6,888 nt of DNA. Origin: Streptococcus oralis (GTDB lineage Bacteria; Bacillota; Bacilli; Lactobacillales; Streptococcaceae). Shown one piece after another: positions 1 through 6,888 of this stretch. The position numbers and the translations under genes were made by a program. The notes beneath the pieces are model-generated. The model searched no databases and had not been told where the DNA came from. It worked only from the letters and a program-made list of their open reading frames with translations. Location of the stretch: contig CALHBZ010000014.1 of assembly GCA_937930605.1 (NCBI GenBank), positions 1 to 6,888 of the forward strand, given 5' to 3'. Every line of letters starts with the position of its first letter. Position 1 is the stretch's first letter.

Positions 1-122
1 TGGAAGCTTACGATGCAGAAATCAACGAAATCGCTCCTGATGACTTGGGTGAAGATGTGGATCTTAACGAAGAAGACGACGAGTTTTCTGACGATGACGC
101 TGAAACGAGTGAAGAAGAGTAA
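1..122 (+). CDS. rpoE: RNA polymerase delta subunit, C-terminal end (partial)
   Basis: This is the last 39 codons of an open frame that enters from the left edge and stops at TAA 120-122. The residues are overwhelmingly Asp and Glu ([12 protein letters not shown], then [11 protein letters not shown] at the end). That is the disordered polyanionic tail of RpoE, the delta subunit of Firmicutes RNA polymerase. Delta promotes recycling of the enzyme and displaces nucleic acid, and the acidic tail is the part that competes with RNA and DNA. The folded N-terminal domain lies outside the window. The tail alone is low-complexity, so the call leans on context: rpoE directly followed by pyrG is a conserved Firmicutes gene order. 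Other acidic-tailed proteins are possible but unlikely. Confidence 0.88.
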   Translation, partial: EAYDAEINEIAPDDLGEDVDLNEEDDEFSDDDAETSEEE

Positions 123-132
123 AAGACTTCAC

Positions 133-159
133 AGAGGAGATCGTAAGATCTCTTTTTTT
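133..159 (+). terminator. rpoE intrinsic terminator
   Basis: GAGATC (137-142) pairs with GATCTC (147-152) around a GTAA loop. Weaker A-T and G-T pairs extend the stem outward, and a run of seven T (153-159) follows. It begins 10 bases after the rpoE stop codon and separates rpoE from pyrG. Confidence 0.88.
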
Positions 160-248
160 GTTGCTTGAGCAGGTCATCCGTTTGGATGCGGATCTTTAGT
201 TGGTTTTCTGAAAGTAATCTTCTTATTTTCATGTTTTACCAATTCGGG

Positions 249-277
249 TTGACAAATGTTCTGCTTTAAGGTATCAT
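249..277 (+). promoter_or_regulatory. pyrG promoter (sigma-A type)
   Basis: A perfect -35 TTGACA (249-254) is followed by a 17-base spacer and -10 TATCAT (272-277). The expected start lies 7-8 bases further on, at the GGGC of 285-288. That is where a CTP-responsive pyrG transcript should begin. Confidence 0.88.
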
Positions 278-284
278 ATTGTTC

Positions 285-341
285 GGGCACCTCTTTTAGA
301 GGTCGGGGCTCCCTAGTTACTAGGGAGCTATTTTTGTTTTT
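285..341 (+). promoter_or_regulatory. pyrG leader: CTP-sensing attenuator (reiterative-G type)
   Basis: The predicted transcript begins GGGC (285-288). It then carries a small hairpin, ACCTC (289-293) with GAGGT (299-303), and a strong terminator at 307-341. In Bacillus subtilis pyrG, low CTP makes polymerase stall before the first C and add extra G residues at the 5' end. The poly(G) pairs with a C/U-rich stretch in the 5' arm of the terminator and lets transcription continue into pyrG. The matching parts are visible here: GGGC at the right distance from the -10, and GCTCCCT (308-314) as the poly(G) target. The mechanism in this organism is inferred from that family knowledge. Confidence 0.82.
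307..341 (+). terminator. pyrG leader terminator
   Basis: GCTCCCTAG (308-316) pairs perfectly with CTAGGGAGC (320-328) around a TTA loop, giving nine base pairs. T-rich sequence follows (331-335 and 337-341, split by one G). It lies about 100 bases before the pyrG start codon, so it is an attenuator and not an end-of-gene terminator. Confidence 0.9.
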
Positions 342-427
342 CAGGAAGTTTTTCTTGAAAAGTCGTTATTCATAAGGGTCTTGTTTTCTATGTCCCCTCG
401 TAGTTAATAAGGCCTTGAGCATTTTAG

Positions 428-2047
<1,620 letters not shown>

Positions 2048-2050
2048 CAA

Positions 2051-2090
2051 AATCAGAACCTTTGAGAACAATCTCAGAGGTTTTTTGATT
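2051..2090 (+). terminator. pyrG intrinsic terminator
   Basis: AACCTTTGAGA (2057-2067) pairs with TCTCAGAGGTT (2072-2082) around an ACAA loop, with one G-T pair, then TTTT (2083-2086). AATCA (2051-2055) can also pair with TGATT (2086-2090), so the outer stem may extend. It starts only a few bases after the stop codon. Confidence 0.9.
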
Positions 2091-2138
2091 CCTTCAAAAA
2101 ATTCTTGTTAACTCAGGCGCTTGGCAATAAGGATAAGC

Positions 2139-2175
2139 TTTCCTCTCTCCTCATTGAGGAAAAGGGATTTTCCCT
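2139..2175 (+). other. two small hairpins upstream of the four-gene unit
   Basis: TCCTC (2148-2152) pairs with GAGGA (2156-2160), or TTTCCTC (2139-2145) with GAGGAAA (2156-2162). AGGGA (2163-2167) pairs with TCCCT (2171-2175). These lie 20-60 bases upstream of the promoter's -35. No T-run follows, so they are not convincing terminators. I assign no function. Confidence 0.3.
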
Positions 2176-2196
2176 GTCTATATACTGCTTCCCTAT

Positions 2197-2225
2197 TTGT
2201 CCTAGAGCCCTTTTTGTGTTACAAT
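2197..2225 (+). promoter_or_regulatory. promoter of the DUF4651-thioredoxin-ytpR-SDR unit
   Basis: -35 TTGTCC (2197-2202), a 17-base spacer, and -10 TACAAT (2220-2225) preceded by TG at 2217-2218, forming an extended -10. The expected start of transcription is about 2232-2233. The ATG at 2224 lies inside the -10 box, which affects the choice of start codon for the first gene. Confidence 0.78.
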
Positions 2226-2232
2226 GAAAGGT

Positions 2233-2523
2233 ATGAAAGCTAAGAAATTATGGATGACTGGCTTGACTGTGGCTGGTCTAAGCGTCCTTGCTTTGGGGGC
2301 TAAAAAAGCAGCAAATCATCACAAACTCATGAAGACGCAAGAGGAGTTAACCACTATCGTGCGGGATCTTTTCTCAGATATGGGTGAGATTGCGACACTC
2401 TATGTTCAAGTCTATGAAAGTAGCCTAGAACGACTCGTCGGAGGGGTCATTTTTGAAGATGGCCGTCACTATACCTTTGTCTATGAAAATGAAGATCTGC
2501 TCTACGAGGAGGAAGTCTTATGA
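2233..2523 (+). CDS. small membrane-anchored protein, DUF4651-like
   Basis: A 96-residue protein of unknown function. It opens with a Lys-rich start (KAKK), then one hydrophobic segment at about residues 6-23 (LWMTGLTVAGLSVLALGA) bounded by KK. This looks like a signal anchor with the N-terminus inside and no lipobox. The remainder is soluble and acidic, ending EEEVL. It resembles the streptococcal proteins grouped as DUF4651, recognised from memory. I chose ATG 2233 over the in-frame ATG 2224 (99 residues) because 2224 sits in the -10 box. Neither has a well-spaced ribosome site, and 2233 coincides with the predicted transcript start, so translation may be leaderless. First gene of the unit; its stop overlaps the next start (ATGA). 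Confidence 0.75.
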   Translation: MKAKKLWMTGLTVAGLSVLALGAKKAANHHKLMKTQEELTTIVRDLFSDMGEIATLYVQVYESSLERLVGGVIFEDGRHYTFVYENEDLLYEEEVL

Positions 2524-2837
2524 TTACTCCCGATAGTATAGAAGAACTCGCAGGTTTTGTCGAGCAGGATGGCAAGAAGGTCTTTCTTTTTGTGGCAGAC
2601 TGGTGTGGCGATTGTCGTTATATCTATCCATTCTTGCCAGAGATTGAGGCGGAAAACCCTGAATTTACTTTTATTCGAGTAGATTGTGATGAATTTATGG
2701 ATCTTGCTAAGTTGTGGGATGTTTACGGAATTCCTAGCCTTGTTGTGCTAGAAAAGGACAAGGAAATCGACCGTTTTGTCAATCGTGACCGTAAAAGCAA
2801 GGAACAAATCAATGACTTTTTAGCAGGACTGAAATAG
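2520..2837 (+). CDS. thioredoxin-like protein (YtpP type)
   Basis: A 105-residue cytosolic thioredoxin-fold protein, about the size of Bacillus YtpP. The active site is WCGDC (28-32), a CxxC with Gly-Asp where classical thioredoxin has Gly-Pro. IP at 71-72 supplies the cis-proline loop opposite it. VDCDEF (54-59) and the C-terminal helix fit the fold. The role is probably dithiol-disulfide exchange; partners cannot be read from the sequence. The absence of a signal peptide argues for the cytosol. Its ATG overlaps the TGA of the upstream gene, and the ribosome site AGGAGG (2507-2512) lies seven bases upstream inside that gene, so the two are probably translationally coupled. The next gene begins 15 bases after its stop. 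Confidence 0.88.
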   Translation: MITPDSIEELAGFVEQDGKKVFLFVADWCGDCRYIYPFLPEIEAENPEFTFIRVDCDEFMDLAKLWDVYGIPSLVVLEKDKEIDRFVNRDRKSKEQINDFLAGLK

Positions 2838-2852
2838 GAGATAAAGGAAACA

Positions 2853-3479
2853 ATGATTTTTACATATAACAAAGAACATGTTGGTGATGTCCTTATGGTC
2901 ATCGTGAAAAACAGCGGAGATGCTAAACTGGATGTGGAGCGTAAAGGCAAGGTAGCCCGTGTTTTCCTCAAAGAAAATGGGGAAACAGTGGCTTGGAATA
3001 TTTTCGACCTTTCAAGTTTATTTGAAATTACAGAGCGCGGTCAAGTCTTTTTATCAGATGAGCAAGTAGCACGTTTAAACCAAGAGTTGCAGGCGGAAGG
3101 TTTTACAGAAAAAATTGTTAATGATAAGGAACCTAAGTTTGTTGTCGGTGAGATTGTCGAGATGGTAACCCATCCAGATAGTGACCACCTCAATATCTGT
3201 CAAGTTGCAGTCGCAAGTGATAAAACAGTGCAAATTGTTGCAGGGGCTCCTAATGCGCGTCTTGGCTTGAAAACTATTGTAGCTCTTCCTGGAGCTATGA
3301 TGCCCAAAGGCAATCTCATTTTCCCAGGTGAACTTCGTGGCGAAAAGAGTTTTGGCATGATGTGCAGCCCTCGTGAACTTGCCTTGCCAAATGCTCCGCA
3401 AAAACGTGGGGTTATTGAATTATCAGAAGACCAAGTTGTTGGAACTCCATTCGACCCAGCTAAGCACTGGACTGTCTAG
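2853..3479 (+). CDS. ytpR: tRNA-binding-domain protein, YtpR family
   Basis: A 208-residue protein matching Bacillus YtpR in size and layout. An N-terminal domain (about 1-95, DUF4479 type) precedes an EMAP/tRNA-binding OB-fold domain (about 96-205). Landmarks of the latter are HPDSDHLNICQV (107-118), GAPNARLG (131-138), and GELRGEKSFGMMCSPREL (159-176). This module is also found in PheT beta chain and MetRS C-termini. The stand-alone protein has no catalytic synthetase domain, so it is thought to bind tRNA or act as an accessory; its substrate is not established. The start is supported by AAAGG (2843-2847), five bases upstream. It sits between the thioredoxin and dehydrogenase genes, the same thioredoxin-YtpR pairing seen in other Firmicutes. 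Confidence 0.9.
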   Translation: MIFTYNKEHVGDVLMVIVKNSGDAKLDVERKGKVARVFLKENGETVAWNIFDLSSLFEITERGQVFLSDEQVARLNQELQAEGFTEKIVNDKEPKFVVGEIVEMVTHPDSDHLNICQVAVASDKTVQIVAGAPNARLGLKTIVALPGAMMPKGNLIFPGELRGEKSFGMMCSPRELALPNAPQKRGVIELSEDQVVGTPFDPAKHWTV

Positions 3480-3520
3480 GAAGTTGTCAGTATCTGATAC
3501 ACCAGATAGGAGGAAATAAG

Positions 3521-4282
3521 ATGGCAAAAAATGTTGTGATTACAGGAGCGACCTCAGGAATCGGAGAAGCGATTGCGCGTGCTTATCTGGAACAAGGTGA
3601 GAATGTCGTTCTTACTGGACGACGGACAGACAGACTAGAAGCCCTCAAGTCAGAGTTTGCAGCAGCCTTTCCAAATCAAACCGTCTGGACTTTTCCACTG
3701 GATGTGACGGATATGGCCATGGTGAAGACCGTCTGTTCCGATATTCTAGAAACGATAGGTCAGATTGATATCTTGGTCAATAACGCCGGGCTGGCTCTAG
3801 GCTTGGCTCCCTATCAGGACTATGAAGAGCTGGATATGCTGACCATGTTGGATACCAATGTCAAAGGTTTGATGGCAGTCACTCGCTCTTTCTTGCCAGA
3901 AATGGTAAAAGCCAATCAAGGTCATATCATCAATATGGGGTCAACCGCAGGAATCTACGCCTATGCCGGGGCAGCTGTTTACTCAGCCACCAAGGCTGCA
4001 GTCAAGACTTTTTCAGATGGTCTGCGAATTGATACCATCGCAACGGACATCAAGGTGACAACCATTCAGCCGGGGATTGTCGAAACAGATTTCTCTACAA
4101 TTCGTTTTCACGGTGACAAAGAGCGAGCTGAGGCGGTCTATCAGGGAATCGAAGCCTTGCAGGCACAAGACATCGCAGACACGGTTGTCTATGTGACCAG
4201 TCAGTCCCGCCGTGTGCAGATTACAGATATGACCATTATGGCCAATCAACAGGCAACTGGATTTATGGTTCATAAAAAGTAA
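3521..4282 (+). CDS. NADP-dependent short-chain dehydrogenase (YdfG-like SDR)
   Basis: A 253-residue classical SDR, a cytosolic oxidoreductase. The N-terminal nucleotide site is TGATSGIG (8-15). Arg34-Arg35 after beta strand 2 suggests NADP(H) preference. NNAG (87-90), Asn113, Ser141, Tyr154 and Lys158 (YSATK) give the complete catalytic tetrad. PG at 184-185 follows the active site. Stretches such as LVNNAGLALG and INMGSTAG closely resemble E. coli YdfG, which oxidises L-allo-threonine, serine and 3-hydroxy acids. That substrate range is only a guess here. AGGAGG (3508-3513) lies seven bases before ATG. A 41-base gap follows ytpR with no terminator, so it is probably co-transcribed as the last gene of the unit. 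Confidence 0.92.
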   Translation: MAKNVVITGATSGIGEAIARAYLEQGENVVLTGRRTDRLEALKSEFAAAFPNQTVWTFPLDVTDMAMVKTVCSDILETIGQIDILVNNAGLALGLAPYQDYEELDMLTMLDTNVKGLMAVTRSFLPEMVKANQGHIINMGSTAGIYAYAGAAVYSATKAAVKTFSDGLRIDTIATDIKVTTIQPGIVETDFSTIRFHGDKERAEAVYQGIEALQAQDIADTVVYVTSQSRRVQITDMTIMANQQATGFMVHKK

Positions 4283-4294
4283 AAAATTTTCCTC

Positions 4295-4324
4295 AAAAAG
4301 TTACAAATTTCTGTAACTTTTTTT
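4295..4324 (+). terminator. terminator of the four-gene unit
   Basis: AGTTACA (4299-4305) pairs with TGTAACT (4312-4318) around a six-base loop. The flanking A5 and T-run extend the stem, with T through 4324. The A-rich 5' flank means it could also end transcription from the other strand. Only seven bases separate it from the combox. Confidence 0.87.
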
Positions 4325-4331
4325 GATTTCC

Positions 4332-4339
4332 TGCGAATA
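4332..4339 (+). promoter_or_regulatory. combox (cin-box) of ssbB, SigX/ComX-dependent promoter
   Basis: TGCGAATA is a one-base variant of the streptococcal combox TACGAATA, the -10-like element read by the competence sigma factor SigX (ComX). A T-rich tract lies just upstream, as in other comboxes. Transcription should begin about 4344-4346, leaving a very short 5' leader. I see no separate vegetative -35/-10 pair. Expression is therefore expected mainly during the competence window. Confidence 0.88.
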
Positions 4340-4359
4340 GATAAGTAGGAGGAAGAAAA

Positions 4360-4755
4360 ATGTATAATAAAGTTATCATGATCGGGCGCTTGACGTCTAC
4401 ACCAGAATTGCACAAAACCAACAATGACAAGTCAGTAGCGCGCGCAACGATTGCTGTGAACCGTCGTTACAAAGACCAAAATGGGGAACGTGAAGCCGAC
4501 TTTGTCAATATGGTTCTTTGGGGCAGACTAGCAGAAACCTTGGCAAGTTATGCAACTAAAGGTAGTCTCATTTCTGTGGATGGGGAACTACGTACCCGTC
4601 GCTACGAGAAAAATGGCCTGACCAACTATGTGACAGAAGTTCTCGTGACAGGATTCCAACTCTTGGAAAGCCGCGCCCAACGTGCCATGCGTGAAAATAA
4701 GGCAGGTCAGGATTTGGCGGACTTGGTTTTGGAAGAGGAGGAATTGCCATTTTAA
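4360..4755 (+). CDS. ssbB: competence single-stranded DNA-binding protein SsbB
   Basis: A 131-residue SSB, shorter than housekeeping SsbA (about 156-170) and the size of pneumococcal SsbB (CilA). An OB-fold domain fills residues 1-105, opening MYNKVIMIGRL and including DFVNMVLWGRLAE with Trp54. A short linker leads to the acidic tip EEEELPF, which matches the SSB C-terminal tip that docks partner proteins. In transformation, SsbB coats incoming single strands in the cytoplasm and protects a reservoir for RecA/DprA-mediated recombination. AGGAGG (4347-4352) lies seven bases before ATG. The combox upstream ties it to the late competence regulon. It is monocistronic as far as this window shows. 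The last base of its TAA is also the first base of the BOX element. Confidence 0.95.
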   Translation: MYNKVIMIGRLTSTPELHKTNNDKSVARATIAVNRRYKDQNGEREADFVNMVLWGRLAETLASYATKGSLISVDGELRTRRYEKNGLTNYVTEVLVTGFQLLESRAQRAMRENKAGQDLADLVLEEEELPF

Positions 4756-4906
4756 TACTCTTCGAAAATCTCTTCAAACCACATCAGCTTCACCTTGCTG
4801 TAGGTATAGGTAACTGACTTCGTCAGTCTTATCTACAATCTCAAAACTGTGTTTTTAGTAGCCTGCGGCTAGCTTCCTAGTTTGTACTTTGATTTTCATT
4901 GAGTAT
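4755..4906 (+). repeat. BOX repeat element (A-B-C)
   Basis: A 152-base element recognised from its module sequences. BoxA begins ATACTCTTCGAAAATC and contains CAGCTTCACCTTGCTGTAG, close to the complement of the BOXA1R typing primer. BoxB holds ACTGAC-TTC-GTCAGT (4813-4827). BoxC holds TAGCC-TGC-GGCTA (4859-4871) and ends GATTTTCATTGAGTAT. The two ends form an imperfect inverted repeat (13 of 16 matches). One copy each of A (about 59 bases), B (about 45) and C (about 50) is present. BOX elements are abundant in S. pneumoniae and relatives, are transcribed as structured RNA, and are thought to be moved by a transposase supplied in trans. Here it fills half of the 308-base ssbB-groES gap. Confidence 0.93.
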
Positions 4907-4914
4907 AAAGATTG

Positions 4915-4942
4915 AAAAGTCTGAGTTGGTCTCAGGCTTTTT
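4915..4942 (+). terminator. first terminator after ssbB/BOX
   Basis: AAGTCTGAG (4917-4925) pairs with CTCAGGCTT (4931-4939), with one T-G pair, around a five-base loop, followed by T to 4942. It is the first convincing intrinsic terminator after the ssbB stop and lies just beyond the BOX element. Confidence 0.85.
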
Positions 4943-4966
4943 ATCTTGAGAAAGTCAGACTTTTTT
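4915..4966 (+). terminator. alternative or second terminator sharing the same 5' arm
   Basis: TCAGACTTTT (4955-4964) is perfectly complementary over ten bases to AAAAGTCTGA (4915-4924), the same arm used by the first terminator. It is followed by two more T. The short local fold AAAGT-CAG-ACTTT (4951-4961) is also possible. The T-run ends two bases before the groESL -35. Confidence 0.55.
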
Positions 4967-4983
4967 CTTGACTATTTCTGACC
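4967..4983 (+). promoter_or_regulatory. candidate CtsR box over the groESL -35
   Basis: Two heptads, CTTGACT (4967-4973) and TCTGACC (4977-4983), are separated by ATT. The CtsR operator read on the opposite strand is TTTGACC-NTN-TTTGACC. The matches are 5/7 and 6/7, with correct three-base spacing and the central T. It covers the -35, a position suited to repression. Because a -35 itself contains TTGAC, part of the match could be chance. Confidence 0.5.
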
Positions 4984-4995
4984 AAGTGATACAAT
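4968..4995 (+). promoter_or_regulatory. groESL promoter
   Basis: -35 TTGACT (4968-4973), a 16-base spacer, and -10 TACAAT (4990-4995) with TG at 4987-4988 forming an extended -10. Transcription should start near 5002, so the CIRCE operator lies at the very 5' end of the transcript. Confidence 0.87.
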
Positions 4996-5006
4996 AGAAC
5001 TATGGA

Positions 5007-5033
5007 TTAGCACTCAGACATAAAGAGTGCTAA
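5007..5033 (+). promoter_or_regulatory. CIRCE operator (HrcA binding site)
   Basis: TTAGCACTC (5007-5015), nine bases, then GAGTGCTAA (5025-5033): a perfect match to the CIRCE consensus with no mismatches. HrcA binds it to repress groESL until heat or misfolded protein titrates GroEL away from HrcA. It lies between the predicted start of transcription and the groES ribosome site. Confidence 0.97.
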
Positions 5034-5063
5034 TGATATCTATTTCATTATGGAGGAAAGCAA

Positions 5064-5348
5064 ATGTTGAAACCATTGGGAGACCGTGTGGTCTTGAAAA
5101 TCGAAGAAAAAGAACAAACCGTTGGAGGCTTTGTCCTTGCAGGCTCAGCCCAAGAAAAAACAAAAACAGCCCAAGTTGTAGCTACTGGACAAGGTGTTCG
5201 TACCTTGAATGGCGACTTGGTCGCTCCAAGTGTTAAGGCTGGAGACCGTGTCTTAGTTGAAGCTCATGTAGGTATTGATGTCAAAGATGGAGATGAAAAG
5301 TATATCATCGTAGGTGAAGCTAACATCTTGGCGATCATTGAAGAATAG
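5064..5348 (+). CDS. groES: co-chaperonin GroES (Hsp10)
   Basis: A 94-residue subunit that forms the heptameric lid of the GroEL chamber and controls ATP-dependent protein folding in the cytosol. It opens [12 protein letters not shown], the usual GroES start, and carries the mobile loop at about 17-32 ([16 protein letters not shown]). The hydrophobic tripeptide that docks on GroEL reads FVL where many GroES have IVL, and Ala replaces the usual Pro after it. The roof and C-terminal strands ([11 protein letters not shown], then [18 protein letters not shown]) are intact. GGAGG (5052-5056) lies seven bases before ATG. It is the first gene of the groESL operon under CIRCE and probably CtsR control; groEL starts 15 bases after its stop. 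Confidence 0.97.
   Translation: MLKPLGDRVVLKIEEKEQTVGGFVLAGSAQEKTKTAQVVATGQGVRTLNGDLVAPSVKAGDRVLVEAHVGIDVKDGDEKYIIVGEANILAIIEE

Positions 5349-6888
<1,540 letters not shown>

Noticed and set aside
175..193. Alternative hairpins CATCC/GGATG and ATCCG/CGGAT between rpoE and pyrG
   Set aside because: Short stems with no T-run, outside the predicted pyrG transcript and beyond the rpoE terminator; likely chance.
8..232. A 74-residue minus-strand frame rich in Ser
   Set aside because: Its Ser run is the reverse reading of the Asp/Glu codons of the rpoE tail and of the terminator, with no sign of being a gene.
2105..2186. Possible additional promoters upstream of the four-gene unit (TTGTTA at 2105; TTGAGG at 2154 with TATATA at 2179)
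   Set aside because: The first lacks a credible -10; the second has a 19-base or longer spacer. The pair at 2197/2220 is clearly better.
5027..5236. A 69-residue plus-strand frame beginning inside the CIRCE right arm
   Set aside because: It overlaps groES in another frame, starts in an operator, and has no ribosome site or plausible protein character.

Overview
The window looks like Streptococcus chromosome, most likely from the mitis group (S. mitis, S. oralis, S. pneumoniae or a close relative). Three things point there. An SsbB-type single-strand binding protein sits behind a late-competence combox. A BOX repeat of the pneumococcal type (modules A, B and C) lies between ssbB and groES. 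The protein sequences of the delta subunit, CTP synthase, GroES and GroEL are typical of streptococci. All genes lie on the + strand and the sequence looks intact, with no frameshifts.

Layout: the 3' end of rpoE (RNA polymerase delta subunit) and its terminator (1-159). A promoter and leader with the GGGC start and terminator of CTP-sensing pyrG attenuation (249-341), followed by pyrG (440-2047) and its terminator. A promoter with an extended -10 (2197-2225) drives a tightly packed four-gene unit: a small membrane-anchored DUF4651-like protein, a thioredoxin-like protein (YtpP type), a YtpR-type tRNA-binding-domain protein and a YdfG-like short-chain dehydrogenase. That unit ends at a terminator (4295-4324). 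The combox (4332-4339) and ssbB (4360-4755) follow directly. A complete BOX element (4755-4906) starts on the last base of the ssbB stop codon. Then come two overlapping terminators and the groESL promoter, with a perfect CIRCE operator and a probable CtsR box, then groES (5064-5348) and groEL (5364 to the window end; about 508 codons present, C-terminus missing).

Functionally this is core genome: nucleotide synthesis, redox and translation-linked housekeeping, competence DNA handling and chaperonins. I see no new defence system, prophage, CRISPR array, insertion sequence, tRNA or rRNA. The interest lies in the regulatory DNA: the pyrG leader, a probable leaderless start, the compact terminator/combox junction, the BOX insertion between ssbB and its likely terminator, and the layered groESL control region. 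From memory, rpoE-pyrG and the ssbB-groESL block are far apart in S. pneumoniae, so their adjacency here may be a lineage-specific arrangement.
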